From NCBI GenBank assembly GCA_016707175.1, contig JADJIB010000010.1, forward strand, positions 62,001 through 126,000: a stretch of DNA of 64,000 nt, given 5' to 3'. This document shows positions 17,425-26,614 of this stretch, in pieces; within the stretch, counting starts at the first letter, position 1, and every line of letters starts with the position of its first letter. The notes beneath the pieces were generated by a model. That model saw only the letters and a program-made list of their open reading frames with translations. It was not told the origin of the DNA and searched no databases. The stretch comes from Candidatus Phosphoribacter hodrii. GTDB taxonomy: Bacteria > Actinomycetota > Actinomycetes > Actinomycetales > Dermatophilaceae. Both the position numbers and the translations under genes were made by a program.

Positions 17425-20154
17425 GTGTCCAGCAAGCACGGCCAACACCGGCACCCGTTGCCGGACGAGCCGACCTCGCCCGAACCCGTCGGTGGCGGCG
17501 ACGAACACCCACCCGGCTATCCGTTCGAGTGGGAGGCGGATGTCGTCCTCAGTGACGGCTCGGTGGCGCATGTGCGGCCGATCAGGCCGTCCGACGACGA
17601 GCGCATCCGGGTCTTTCATGCCGGGCAGAGCGAGGAGTCGATTTACCTGCGCTTCTTCGCACCGTTGCGCGAGTTGTCCGACCGTGACGTCCAACGGTTC
17701 ACCGTCGTCGACTACGACGAACGGGTCGCCCTCGTCGTGATGCATCGGGACCTGATCATCGGGATCGGGCGTTACGACAAGATCGACGACACCAGGGCCG
17801 AGGTCGCCTTCAACGTGTCGGATGCCTTCCAGGGCAAGGGAATTGGCTCGATCCTATTGGAACACCTGGCGCTGGTCGGCCTCGACGGCGGGGTCACCCG
17901 CTTCGTCGCCGAAGTGCTCCCGCAGAACCGTCGGATGATCAACGTCTTCAAGGAGGCCGGCTACAACGTCAAGCACCGGCTCGAGGACGGGGTCATCTCG
18001 CTGTCGTTCGACATCAGCCCGACGGCCACGTCGACGGCCGTGCGTTATGCCCGCGAGCACCGTTCGGAGGCGATCAGCGTCGGGGGCATCCTCACGCCGC
18101 GTTCGGTCGCCGTCGTCGGTGCGAGCAGGCGCGAGTTCTCCATCGGACACACCTTCCTCAAGAACCTCGTCGAGGGGGGTTTCACTGGGCAGGTGTATGC
18201 CGTCAACCCCAACGCCAAGCGCGTGATGGGGCTCAAGTCCTACCGCACGCTGGCCGACGTCCCCGGCCTGGTCGACCTCGTCGTCGTCGCTGTGGCCGCG
18301 CCCGACGTCATCAACCTCGTCGACGAGTGCGCGGCGAAGGGCGCCCGAGCGATCGTCGTGCCGTCGGCTCACTTCGCTGAGGACGGCGAACAGGGGTGGA
18401 AACTCCAGACCAAGTTGCGCAAGAAGGCCCGTCGGGCCGGGCTGCGGGTCATCGGGCCCAACTCCTTCGGCATCATCAACAACCACCCCGACGTGCGGCT
18501 CAACGCGTCGCTCGCGCCGCAACTACCGCCGCGCGGCTCCTTCGGGCTCTTCGCCCAGAGCGGTGCCCTCGGCATCGCGGTTCTCGCCTCAGCCGCCCGT
18601 CGGGGGTTGGGCGTCTCGGTGTTCGCCTCTGCAGGCAACCGGGTGGACCTTTCGGGCAACGACCTTATGCAGTACTGGATCGAGGACGCGTCCACCGATG
18701 CTGTGGGTCTCTACGTCGAATCCATCGGCAATCCGCGCAAATTCGTCCGCATCGCCCGCTCGCTGGCGGCCGCAAAACCGGTCATCGTCGTCAAGTCCGC
18801 AGGCAGTCGACTCGGGTCGGCACCGGGTCACCTCACCCGCAAGATGAGTGTCGGCACGGAGGCGTTCGACGCGCTGTTGCGCCAGTCGGGCGTCATCCGC
18901 ACCGAGAACATCCATCAACTGTTCGACGTCGCCCAACTCGTCGTTCACCAGGAGCTTCCGGCCGGTGATCGCGTCGCTGTGGTCACCAATTCCGACGCAC
19001 TGGGTTCGCTGACGACGCAGGCTGCCCAGAGTTGGGACCTCAAGGTCACCCACGGGCCGGTCTCCGTTGCCCCCGAGGCGGGCGCCGAGGAGTTCGCGCT
19101 CGCGTTGCGGGCGGCCTTCGATGACCCCGGGGTCGACTCGGTGATCGCCTCGTTCATCCCCCCCATCTACACCGACGACGAGTTGGTCGCCGCGGCGGTC
19201 CGGGATGAGGCCGGACGCAGCACCAAGACCTGCACGGCCACGTTCCTCGGCATGCGCGGCGTCACAGAGCAACTGACCTTGAACACCCCCGGCGAGCGCC
19301 CTCGGGTGGTCCCGGCATACCCCATGCCTGAAGACGCCGTGCGAGCGGTGGCGGCGGCAACTCGCTACGCGCAGTGGCGGGCTCGCGACAAGGGCACGCT
19401 CGTGGCCCCCTCGGGGATCGAGAAGGGTGTCGTCGAGGAGCTCATCGACAATGTCCTCACCGACAGCCCCGACGGGAGGGCACTGACCGAGGATGAGTGC
19501 ATCCAGGTGCTCGCGGCATACGGCATCGGCTTGTGGCCCGCCGACTTGGTTCACAACGCCGACGAGGCGGTCGAGGCGGCCGAGCGGCTCGGATATCCCG
19601 TCATCCTCAAGGTGATTGCGCCGGCGCTGCGCCACCAGGTGGGCGTGACCGGAGTCCGTCCCGACCTCTCCTCACCCGAGGCAGTGCGCGATGCCCATGC
19701 GTCGCTGACCAACCGGCTGGGCGCCTTCGTGGCCGACCGGTTCGCCGTCCAGCGGATGTCACCTCCGGGAGTGTCCTGCGTCGTCGGCAGCACCGAGGAC
19801 CCGCTCTTCGGCCCCGTCGTGTCGTTCTCGATCGCCGGCCCGCCCACTGATCTGCTCGGCGACATCGGCTACCGCATCCCGCCGTTGACCAACGTCGATG
19901 TCGACGACCTGATCTTTTCGGTCAAGGCTGCCCCGCTGCTCACTGGCCATGGCGGCAAGGAACCGATCTACCTCGATGACCTGCGTGATCTCATCGCCCG
20001 AGTGTCGACGCTCGCCGATAACCACTCGACGCTGGCGTCGGTGTCGTTGCAACCGGTGAACTGTTGGGGCGCAGGGGTCGACGTCCTCGGGGCCGAGATC
20101 TTCGTGGCCCCGGCCATGACCCGCAAGGACGCCAGTCGCCGCGCGATGACCTGA
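17425..20154 (+). CDS. GNAT acetyltransferase fused to NDP-forming acyl-CoA-synthetase-like domains
   Basis: About 909 residues if GTG 17425 is used (GTG 17419 is equally possible). An N-terminal GNAT domain (QGKGIGSILLEHL is the acetyl-CoA pyrophosphate-binding loop) is followed by a CoA-binding Rossmann domain (SVAVVGASRREFSIG), a succinyl-CoA-ligase-like domain (GLFAQSGALGIAVL) and a C-terminal ATP-grasp domain. This is the Pat/PatA protein-lysine acetyltransferase architecture in the actinobacterial order, with GNAT first; Salmonella Pat has it last. It probably acetylates metabolic enzymes such as acetyl-CoA synthetase in the cytoplasm. The synthetase part is usually a regulatory, inactive module. 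Confidence 0.85.
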   Translation: MSSKHGQHRHPLPDEPTSPEPVGGGDEHPPGYPFEWEADVVLSDGSVAHVRPIRPSDDERIRVFHAGQSEESIYLRFFAPLRELSDRDVQRFTVVDYDERVALVVMHRDLIIGIGRYDKIDDTRAEVAFNVSDAFQGKGIGSILLEHLALVGLDGGVTRFVAEVLPQNRRMINVFKEAGYNVKHRLEDGVISLSFDISPTATSTAVRYAREHRSEAISVGGILTPRSVAVVGASRREFSIGHTFLKNLVEGGFTGQVYAVNPNAKRVMGLKSYRTLADVPGLVDLVVVAVAAPDVINLVDECAAKGARAIVVPSAHFAEDGEQGWKLQTKLRKKARRAGLRVIGPNSFGIINNHPDVRLNASLAPQLPPRGSFGLFAQSGALGIAVLASAARRGLGVSVFASAGNRVDLSGNDLMQYWIEDASTDAVGLYVESIGNPRKFVRIARSLAAAKPVIVVKSAGSRLGSAPGHLTRKMSVGTEAFDALLRQSGVIRTENIHQLFDVAQLVVHQELPAGDRVAVVTNSDALGSLTTQAAQSWDLKVTHGPVSVAPEAGAEEFALALRAAFDDPGVDSVIASFIPPIYTDDELVAAAVRDEAGRSTKTCTATFLGMRGVTEQLTLNTPGERPRVVPAYPMPEDAVRAVAAATRYAQWRARDKGTLVAPSGIEKGVVEELIDNVLTDSPDGRALTEDECIQVLAAYGIGLWPADLVHNADEAVEAAERLGYPVILKVIAPALRHQVGVTGVRPDLSSPEAVRDAHASLTNRLGAFVADRFAVQRMSPPGVSCVVGSTEDPLFGPVVSFSIAGPPTDLLGDIGYRIPPLTNVDVDDLIFSVKAAPLLTGHGGKEPIYLDDLRDLIARVSTLADNHSTLASVSLQPVNCWGAGVDVLGAEIFVAPAMTRKDASRRAMT

Positions 20155-20175
20155 CCGAGGCGGCCATGGGAGAGA

Positions 20176-20775
20176 ATGGCCATCATGCGTAAGGTTCCCC
20201 GTGAGGTGCCCGGTTTCAGCCTGCCCGTCGAGCTGAGGTCGGACATCCAGCACGCCGGTTACTACCCGGCCCTCGTGGCCGACGTGGTCGGCGCCACCCT
20301 TGCCGGTGATGTCGTCCAGGCCCACTTGGTCCACCAGGAGACGACCTTCGACCAGGACTCCGTCCGCCGGCACATCACCGTTCTCGTCCTCACGGCGACC
20401 AAACTCGTCGTCGTCCATGCCGACGATCACGACGACCACCACGAGCGCGCCGTCGCGACGGCGACGAGTGAGAGCATCCCGTTGGCTGCGGTGCGCGGGG
20501 TCATGCTCGCCCACGTTGTGGCCAATCCCGATGCCTACGTGCCGGGTTCGCTCGGTCGGGAGATCACCCTGACACTGGGCTGGGGGGCCGTGAGCCGCCT
20601 GGACGTCATGCCTGCTTCGTGCGGTGACCCGCAGTGTGAGGCCGACCATGGCTTCGAGGGGACACTCGCGGCCGACGACATCTCGCTGCGCATCAGCGCC
20701 GACGCCGATGGCGACGCGGCCCTGGCCCGCGCGCTCCACTTCGCCTCGGCGCTGTCGGCGACGATCGGCCGCTGA
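20176..20775 (+). CDS. DUF5998 family protein
   Basis: 199 residues (or 196 if the second ATG at 20185 is used; GGGAG at 20168 lies 3 bases from the first and 12 from the second). A cytoplasmic protein with no membrane segment; the middle is rich in Asp/His (HADDHDDHHE) and a later CGDPQCEADHGF segment could bind a metal. It matches an actinobacterial family of unknown function that usually precedes the phosphodiesterase gene found here. The next gene begins one base after its stop, so they form an operon. Confidence 0.75.
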   Translation: MAIMRKVPREVPGFSLPVELRSDIQHAGYYPALVADVVGATLAGDVVQAHLVHQETTFDQDSVRRHITVLVLTATKLVVVHADDHDDHHERAVATATSESIPLAAVRGVMLAHVVANPDAYVPGSLGREITLTLGWGAVSRLDVMPASCGDPQCEADHGFEGTLAADDISLRISADADGDAALARALHFASALSATIGR

Positions 20776-20776
20776 G

Positions 20777-21940
20777 GTGGGTTCTGCGCCGCCGGCCCTC
20801 CCGGTCGGGGCCGGGACCCTGTCGGCGGTCCTTCCGTCGGTCTTGGCCTCCCTCGGGTCGCCCCGGTATGCCGCCCGCCCCCTGATCCCGCTGACCCCCG
20901 CCCGTCGCGCTGTCGTCGTCCTGGTCGACGGCTTGGGTGACACGCTCGTCCGCCGCCGGGCCGGTCACGCGCCGTTCCTGCGGTCCGGGCTCGCCGCGGC
21001 ATACCGATTGACGTGTGGGTTCCCATCGACGACGGCGACGTCGATGGGCAGTTTCGGGACCGGGCTGCCTCCGGGGGCGCACGGCCTGGTCGGTTACGAA
21101 GTGCTCGTCCCGGGCGCGACGCCCGAGACCGACCGCATCCTCAACGAGCTCAGTTGGGACGACGGGCCCGACCCGTTCACCTGGCAGCCCGAGCCGACGG
21201 TCTTCGAGGCCGCTGAGGCCGAAGGAGTGGCCGTCACGCGGGTCGGTCCCGGCTTCTTCGACGGTTCGGGGCTGACCAACGCGGCGCTACGCGGGGGCCG
21301 GTTCCGCGCGGCATACCAACTCGCGACCCGCGTCGACGAAGCCCTCGCCGCGGTCCGAGCGACCCCGCGCGCTTTGGTTTACCTCTACTGGGGCGACGTC
21401 GACAAGCTCGGCCACGTCCATGGCCCGAGCTCGCCGGAGTGGGGCGCGGAGGTCGAGCGGGTTGACGCCGAGTTGCGCCGGCTGGTGGCCTCCGTCCCCT
21501 CCGATACGGCCGTCTATGTCACCGCCGACCACGGGATGGTCGAGGTTCCGTTCGCGGACCGGATCGATCTCGCGGTCGAGCCGCGGCTGCTTGACGGGGT
21601 CCGGCACGTCGGGGGCGAACCCCGTTCGGTGCAGCTCTATTGCGCGCCAGGCGCCGCCCAGGACGTGTCTGAGACATGGCGGGAGCGCCTCGGGGAGAAC
21701 GCCACGGTGATCAGCCGGTCCGAGGCCATCGAGGCTGGGCTCTTCGGCCCAGCGGGGTCCGTGGCCGATCGGGTGTTGCCACGCATCGGCGATGTCTTGG
21801 TCAACTGCCTGGGCAGCATGGCCGTCGTCGATTCGGTTCGGATGCGACCGGAGCTCATCGCCCTGTTGGGGCTGCACGGCTCGGTCAGCGAGGACGAAAT
21901 CGCGATCCCGCTGTTCCAGTGGCCCGCCCGCACGGCATAG
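20777..21940 (+). CDS. nucleotide pyrophosphatase/phosphodiesterase, alkaline phosphatase superfamily
   Basis: 387 residues from GTG 20777, one base after the DUF5998 stop. Metal ligands and nucleophile region of the superfamily are visible: VVVLVDGLGD, the Thr in FPSTTATSMGSFGTG, the WGDVDKLGHVHG segment and VTADHGM near the C terminus. Members hydrolyse phosphodiester or pyrophosphate bonds of nucleotides or related esters using two zinc ions. No signal peptide is evident, so it is probably cytoplasmic. The order DUF5998, phosphodiesterase, thymidine kinase, sepH recurs in related actinobacteria. Confidence 0.85.
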   Translation: MGSAPPALPVGAGTLSAVLPSVLASLGSPRYAARPLIPLTPARRAVVVLVDGLGDTLVRRRAGHAPFLRSGLAAAYRLTCGFPSTTATSMGSFGTGLPPGAHGLVGYEVLVPGATPETDRILNELSWDDGPDPFTWQPEPTVFEAAEAEGVAVTRVGPGFFDGSGLTNAALRGGRFRAAYQLATRVDEALAAVRATPRALVYLYWGDVDKLGHVHGPSSPEWGAEVERVDAELRRLVASVPSDTAVYVTADHGMVEVPFADRIDLAVEPRLLDGVRHVGGEPRSVQLYCAPGAAQDVSETWRERLGENATVISRSEAIEAGLFGPAGSVADRVLPRIGDVLVNCLGSMAVVDSVRMRPELIALLGLHGSVSEDEIAIPLFQWPARTA

Positions 21941-21951
21941 GGTCGGGCGTC

Positions 21952-22614
21952 GTGGCCGAGTTGGTGTTCTTTTCCGGGACGATGGATTCCGGCAAGTCGA
22001 CCCTCGCCCTGCAGATGGAGCACAACCACCGGGCGCGGGGTAAGGGCGGGTTGATCTTCACCAAGCACGACCGTGCGGGTGAGGCGGTCGTGTCCTCGCG
22101 CCTGGGGTTGTCCCGGCGGGCCATCGAGGTCACCGACACCCTGGACTTCTGGGACACCGTCGTCGGCTTCGTGACCGAGGGTCACCGGGTGGACTTCGTC
22201 GTGTGCGACGAGGCGCAGTTCTACACGCCCCGGCAGATCGAGCAACTGGCGAGGATCGTCGACGAGATGGGCGTGGACGTCTTCGCCTTCGGCATCATGG
22301 CGGACTTCCGGACGGAGCTCTTCCCCGGGTCGCGCCGCTTGGTTGAGCTTGCCGACCGAGTCCAGGTGCTGCAGGTCGAGGCGTTGTGCTGGTGCGGCGT
22401 CCGCGCGACCCACAATGCCCGCGTCATCGACGGGGAGATGGTCATCGAAGGTGACCAGGTGGTGGTCGGCGACACGGCCAAGGGCAGTGGGGTCGTGGAG
22501 TACGAAGTGCTCTGCCGGCGCCACTACATGCGTCGGATGACCTCGCACGCGGCCCGCGCCGCCGCGCTCTCACCGGACGTTCTGCCCTTCGACGTCGCGC
22601 GCCAGGACGGCTGA
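21952..22614 (+). CDS. tdk: thymidine kinase
   Basis: 220 residues from GTG 21952. The P-loop GTMDSGKST (residues 9-17), the VVCDEAQF Walker B/active-site segment and the lasso zinc-site cysteines (CWCGVRATHNARV and CRRHY) identify a type II thymidine kinase. It phosphorylates thymidine to dTMP in nucleotide salvage. It follows the phosphodiesterase gene by 11 bases and converges on sepH. Confidence 0.93.
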   Translation: MAELVFFSGTMDSGKSTLALQMEHNHRARGKGGLIFTKHDRAGEAVVSSRLGLSRRAIEVTDTLDFWDTVVGFVTEGHRVDFVVCDEAQFYTPRQIEQLARIVDEMGVDVFAFGIMADFRTELFPGSRRLVELADRVQVLQVEALCWCGVRATHNARVIDGEMVIEGDQVVVGDTAKGSGVVEYEVLCRRHYMRRMTSHAARAAALSPDVLPFDVARQDG

Positions 22615-22636
22615 CCCGCGCTCTGCGCCGACGGCG

Positions 22637-23794
22637 TTACGCGTTGGGGTCCTTCGGCTTGGTCCCGAAGACGATGTCGTCCCAACTCGGCACCGAGGGT
22701 CGACCGGAGCGCCGAGGGGTATGCCGTGCCACCGCCGGTTCCGGGGAAACTTCCTCGACCTCTACCTCAGGCTTGGGGTCCTGGCGAGGTTCGAAGGCCG
22801 GTTCGTGCTTGGGCTCGGAGTCCGGCTCGGTGTTGGAGTCGGTACTGGCGGCGGTGCTGGATTCGGTAATTGAGTCGGGACCGGGCGCGATGGCAAGCTC
22901 CGGCTCGGCCTCGCGAGTGACGGCGGCGGTCACCGCGACGGGCCGGCGCTCTTCGGCGGCGGCGACGTCGCTCGGGATGGTTTCAACGGTGTCGACGTGG
23001 TCGTCGGGGGGCGACTGCACGGCATCGCCCAAGGGCAGGGCAGCCACCGGCTCCAACCCGCGACGGCGGGACCCGCGGCGAGACCGGGCCGCCGAACGCT
23101 CACGCATCGCCGTGACGAGGTCGACCGGGTCGTCGGCCCGAGAGCGGCGTCCGGCCGCATCCAGTCCGCCGTCGGCTTCGACGTCGTAGACCGGTGCTTC
23201 ACGCGGGACCGGGGTTGCCGCAGGTTCGTCCTCGCTGAGCCAGCGGGCCTCATCGTCCTTGGCATGCAGCGAACGGCTGGCGACATCGAAGGCCCAGGTG
23301 CCCTGGCGCACCCGCCCACCGGCGCTGAAGTTGACCGCGACCGTCCACTCGGGTCCTTCGCGGCGCCAGGCGTCCCACTCGATCGAGTCGGCCTCGACGC
23401 CGCGGGCGGTGAGTCGATCGGCGACGCGTTGGCCCAGCGTGGTCGAGGGGCCGGATCCGCCGCGTTGCCGCAACCGCACCGCCCGGCCGAGGCCGGCGAC
23501 ATACTCCCGCTCGGCGAGGATCGGGCCTTCGTACTTGTGGACCTTCTCGACCGTCCACCCGGAGCGCTCGGCGACCTCATCGGCGGACATCCCCGCCCGG
23601 ACCATCGCCTGCACGTCGCGTGGTCGCATGCCGCCCTCGATCTCGATCTGCAGTTGTCCCAGCCGAGGACGGTCACGGCGGGCCGCAGCCCGCAACGACT
23701 CGTCGAGCGGGACCCGGAATCGGGCGCCGTCGACGCTGGCGAGCAAGAGGTGCCCGCCGTCGTCGTCAACGCCGATCAACCGCAGGTCCTGCAT
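22637..23794 (-). CDS. sepH: septation protein SepH (DUF3071)
   Basis: 385 residues from the ATG at 23794, preceded by GGAG at 5 bases. The conserved N-terminal DUF3071 domain (MQDLRLIGVDDDG...) contains a helix-turn-helix (MSADEVAERSGWTVEKVHKYEGP). A disordered linker rich in Glu, Pro and Ser follows, and the C terminus ends in a conserved short segment (PSWDDIVFGTKPKD). SepH is an actinobacterial division factor that binds FtsZ and promotes its assembly. It converges with tdk, and the inositol-phosphatase-type gene starts about 100 bases away divergently. Confidence 0.9.
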   Translation of the reverse strand: MQDLRLIGVDDDGGHLLLASVDGARFRVPLDESLRAAARRDRPRLGQLQIEIEGGMRPRDVQAMVRAGMSADEVAERSGWTVEKVHKYEGPILAEREYVAGLGRAVRLRQRGGSGPSTTLGQRVADRLTARGVEADSIEWDAWRREGPEWTVAVNFSAGGRVRQGTWAFDVASRSLHAKDDEARWLSEDEPAATPVPREAPVYDVEADGGLDAAGRRSRADDPVDLVTAMRERSAARSRRGSRRRGLEPVAALPLGDAVQSPPDDHVDTVETIPSDVAAAEERRPVAVTAAVTREAEPELAIAPGPDSITESSTAASTDSNTEPDSEPKHEPAFEPRQDPKPEVEVEEVSPEPAVARHTPRRSGRPSVPSWDDIVFGTKPKDPNA

Positions 23795-23894
23795 GCTCAC
23801 TCCATGGGTCGGCTGGGGACGTGTCGTCACGACTCTCTCATTCGAACCGAGGTCTGCGAAGCGGCCACGCCGGACCGTTACCGTGGACCTCACC

Positions 23895-24794
23895 ATGACG
23901 CCGATCCCAGACACGACCGGGCACCTGCCCGTCCCATCCATTGACGACCTGTCCGTTTTGGAGGTATTGGCGCTCACCCTGGCTCACGAAACCGGTCAAC
24001 TGGTCCACGAGGGGCGACCGGCCGACCTGGCCAACACGACAGGGACCAAGACGTCGGACACCGATCCGGTGACCGTCATGGACACCCGTGCCGAGGAGCA
24101 CCTCCGGCGCCGGTTGAGGGCGGCACGTCCCGACGACGGTCTGCAGGGGGAGGAGGGCAGCTCGATCCCGTCCCGCAGCGGGCTCACCTGGGTGGTCGAT
24201 CCCATCGACGGCACCACCAACTACCTCTACGACCTTCCCCTGTATGCCGTGTCCGTCGCCGTCGTCGTGGGCGACCCCACCACGCCGGGCGCCTGGCGTC
24301 CGGTCGCTGGAGCAGTCCGAGCCCCTGCCCTGGACATCACCTGGTCGGCCCGGGCCGGCGGGGGAGCGTGGCGGCGCGGACCTGCGCGGCCGTGGGATGT
24401 CGCCGGGCCCGGGGGCGAGCCGCCGGCGGTCCCGGCGCGGGTGGGCCGCCAGAGCCACCTCGGCCCCGCGCTCGTCGGCACCGGCTTCGGCTACCAGCCC
24501 GAACGCCGAGCCCAACAGGCCGAGGTGCTCACCCGCGTCCTGCCGGCCGTGCGCGACCTGCGCCGGATGGGCAGTGCCGCCATTGACCTGTGCCTCGTCG
24601 GCGATGGCCGACTGGACGGCTTCTTCGAGGTCGGTCTCAACCCGTGGGACCTCGCAGCCGGGTGGTTGGTCGTCACCGAGGCCGGAGGATCTGTCTCCGG
24701 GGTCGGCGGTGGCGCGCCTGGTGTGGACCTGGTCGTCGCGGCCAACCCGGCCCTGCACCCTCGGCTGCTGGCGCTGCTGGAGTCACCGGCTTAG
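23895..24794 (+). CDS. inositol-monophosphatase family protein
   Basis: 299 residues, ATG 23895. Metal-site motifs of the family are all visible: GEEGSS (about residue 88), DPIDGTTNYLYDLP (about 102-115) and WDLAAGWLVVTEAGG near the C terminus. Such enzymes dephosphorylate myo-inositol-1-phosphate or related sugar phosphates (histidinol phosphate or fructose-1,6-bisphosphate in some members). In actinobacteria this gene (suhB-like) is a neighbour of DUF4193 and dut, as here. Confidence 0.87.
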   Translation: MTPIPDTTGHLPVPSIDDLSVLEVLALTLAHETGQLVHEGRPADLANTTGTKTSDTDPVTVMDTRAEEHLRRRLRAARPDDGLQGEEGSSIPSRSGLTWVVDPIDGTTNYLYDLPLYAVSVAVVVGDPTTPGAWRPVAGAVRAPALDITWSARAGGGAWRRGPARPWDVAGPGGEPPAVPARVGRQSHLGPALVGTGFGYQPERRAQQAEVLTRVLPAVRDLRRMGSAAIDLCLVGDGRLDGFFEVGLNPWDLAAGWLVVTEAGGSVSGVGGGAPGVDLVVAANPALHPRLLALLESPA

Positions 24795-24870
24795 GGCGCA
24801 GGTCGACCCTCGGAGCGATCGGAGGTAAGACCGCTTGCAGGGGCGACCCGTCCTGTGTGACCCAATCGAT

Positions 24871-24883
24871 ATGCGAAACGCAT
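24871..24883. promoter_or_regulatory. short palindrome in gap before DUF4193 operon
   Basis: ATGCG-AAA-CGCAT is an inverted repeat with 5-base arms in the 239-base gap between the inositol-phosphatase-type gene and the DUF4193 gene. The gap must hold the promoter of the dut operon, but I cannot identify the -10 and -35 boxes with confidence. The palindrome may be an operator. Nothing else is visible in the gap. Confidence 0.3.
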
Positions 24884-25033
24884 GTGCGCTCGGCCTCTGA
24901 ATAGGGCACAATCACGCCCCGCAGGCAGTGACGTGTCGTTGGCCCCGGTGCAGCCGGGCACAAATTCGACGATCTGAGCGTTAGCCGCGACGAGCCACCG
25001 CAGGCCGACAGTGATGGAGGAGACCGAACGGGC

Positions 25034-25333
25034 ATGGCGACCGACTACGACGCACCACGCAAGACCGACGACGATCTGTCAGAAGACTCCCTTGAGGAGC
25101 TCAAAGCCCGACGTGTGGACAAGGCGTCCTCGACCGTTGACGTTGACGAGACCGAGCAGGCCGAAGGCTTCGAACTTCCCGGCGCCGACCTGTCCGGTGA
25201 GGAGTTGTCCTACCGGGTGATTCCGCGCCAGGCCGACGAATTCACGTGTTCCCGCTGCTTCCTCGTGCACCACCGGTCCCAGTTGGCCAAGAACGTCGGT
25301 GGGCAGATGGTGTGCCGGGAGTGCGTCGCCTGA
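25034..25333 (+). CDS. DUF4193 zinc-ribbon-like protein
   Basis: 99 residues. An acidic N-terminal two-thirds is followed by a zinc-binding knuckle pair (CSRC near residue 72 and CREC at the end). It is an actinobacterial family of unknown function, always short and always with the C-terminal cysteines; a link to RNA polymerase or nucleic acid binding has been supposed but is not shown by the sequence. The stop overlaps the dut start by one base (TGATG). Confidence 0.85.
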   Translation: MATDYDAPRKTDDDLSEDSLEELKARRVDKASSTVDVDETEQAEGFELPGADLSGEELSYRVIPRQADEFTCSRCFLVHHRSQLAKNVGGQMVCRECVA

Positions 25334-25782
25334 TGCCCGGCGTGCCGGTCCAGGTGCACCGACTCGACCCGGACCTGCCCCTCCCGGCCTACGCCCATCC
25401 GGGCGACGCTGGCATCGACCTGTTCGCGCGTGTCGACGTGCTCCTTGCCCCCGGGCAGCGAGCGCTCGTGCCCACCGGCATCGCGATCGCCCTCCCCGAG
25501 GGGTATGCCGCGTTCGGCCACCCCCGCTCGGGGCTGGCGATCCGTCACGGCATCACCATCCTCAACGCGCCCGGAACCATCGACTCGGGCTATCGCGGTG
25601 AGATCTTCGTCAACCTGGTCAACCTTGATGCCTCCGAGAGCTTTCAGGTCAGCCGCGGCGATCGAATCGCCCAGTTGGTCGTCCAACGCGTCGAAGCGGT
25701 GCAGTGGGTGGAGGTCGATTCGCTCCCGGACAGCCCCCGGGGGGACACTGGACACGGAGCCAGTGGCGGCTTCGGGGCCTGA
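25333..25782 (+). CDS. dut: dUTP diphosphatase
   Basis: 149 residues from ATG 25333, which shares one base with the preceding stop. All five dUTPase motifs are present: GDAGIDL, GHPRSGLA, NAPGTIDSGYRGE with the catalytic Asp84, RGDRIAQLVV, and the C-terminal P-loop-like RGDTGHGASGGFG. The homotrimeric enzyme converts dUTP to dUMP, keeping uracil out of DNA and feeding dTMP synthesis. In mycobacteria a DUF3093 gene lies between DUF4193 and dut; here it is absent. Confidence 0.95.
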   Translation: MPGVPVQVHRLDPDLPLPAYAHPGDAGIDLFARVDVLLAPGQRALVPTGIAIALPEGYAAFGHPRSGLAIRHGITILNAPGTIDSGYRGEIFVNLVNLDASESFQVSRGDRIAQLVVQRVEAVQWVEVDSLPDSPRGDTGHGASGGFGA

Positions 25783-25835
25783 CCCCGCCGCCGCAGGCCG
25801 AACGACCTCTGCCCAACAGGACTGGATGACGCAAC

Positions 25836-26612
25836 GTGGGACTTTTCGGGCGCAAGCGCGCCAAGGACGAGACGGAACGGCCGGTGGCCGAGACCGGAGC
25901 GGACGGCATACCGGCGTCCCTGCCGAGTGACGCTGAGGCGACTGCCGCGACGGTCGCCGAGTCCGATGACTGGGAGCCGGAGACGCCGTTCAGCCGGCTG
26001 CGCGGCCCCTTCGACCGCGCCGAGGTGACCCGCGACGACACACGGGTCGAGTTGGGCAGCCTGTGGGTGGCGATCACGGACGGAGTCCAGGTCGCGTTGC
26101 AGGTGGACGAGTCGACGCAGACCCCGGTCGGCATCCAACTCTCCTTGGGCACGTCAGGCGCCTACCTGCAGGCGTATGCCGCGCCCCGCACCGAGGGCAT
26201 CTGGCCTGAGATCCGCACCGAGGTGGCTCAATCGGTTGTCGCGGCAGGCGGTCGCGCGGAGCTCGTGAGCGGCCCGCTCGGCAAGGAGTTGCGGCTGCAC
26301 CAGCGCGGCGGCGTCCCGATCCGGCTGCTCGGGGTGGACGGCCCCCGTTGGTTCCTTCGGGCCCTCGTCACCGGCCCCGCCGCCGTCGACGAGCAGGCTG
26401 GCGACGCGCTCATCGAGGTCATCCGCAAGACGGTGGTCGACCGGGGCACCCAGGCGATGGCGCCGCGCGAGCAACTGCCCCTTCGGCTGCCCCAGGCCGA
26501 CGGCCCCGAAGCCGCGCGTCCCGACGCATCGCCTGGGGGAGAGCCGACCCCGGCGGGGTTCGATGACCTGCAGCCCTTCGAACGGGGCCCTGAGATCACC
26601 GAGGTCCACTAG
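25836..26612 (+). CDS. DUF3710 family protein
   Basis: 258 residues from GTG 25836 (MGLFGRKRAKDE). A basic N terminus is followed by an acidic linker and a globular DUF3710 domain (SRLRGPFDRAEV, LQVDESTQTP, GVDGPRWFLRALVTGPAAVD). Function unknown; conserved in actinobacteria directly after dut. It is cytoplasmic, since no signal or membrane segment is present. Only two bases separate it from the OB-fold gene, so they are one operon. Confidence 0.82.
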   Translation: MGLFGRKRAKDETERPVAETGADGIPASLPSDAEATAATVAESDDWEPETPFSRLRGPFDRAEVTRDDTRVELGSLWVAITDGVQVALQVDESTQTPVGIQLSLGTSGAYLQAYAAPRTEGIWPEIRTEVAQSVVAAGGRAELVSGPLGKELRLHQRGGVPIRLLGVDGPRWFLRALVTGPAAVDEQAGDALIEVIRKTVVDRGTQAMAPREQLPLRLPQADGPEAARPDASPGGEPTPAGFDDLQPFERGPEITEVH

Positions 26613-26614
26613 CC

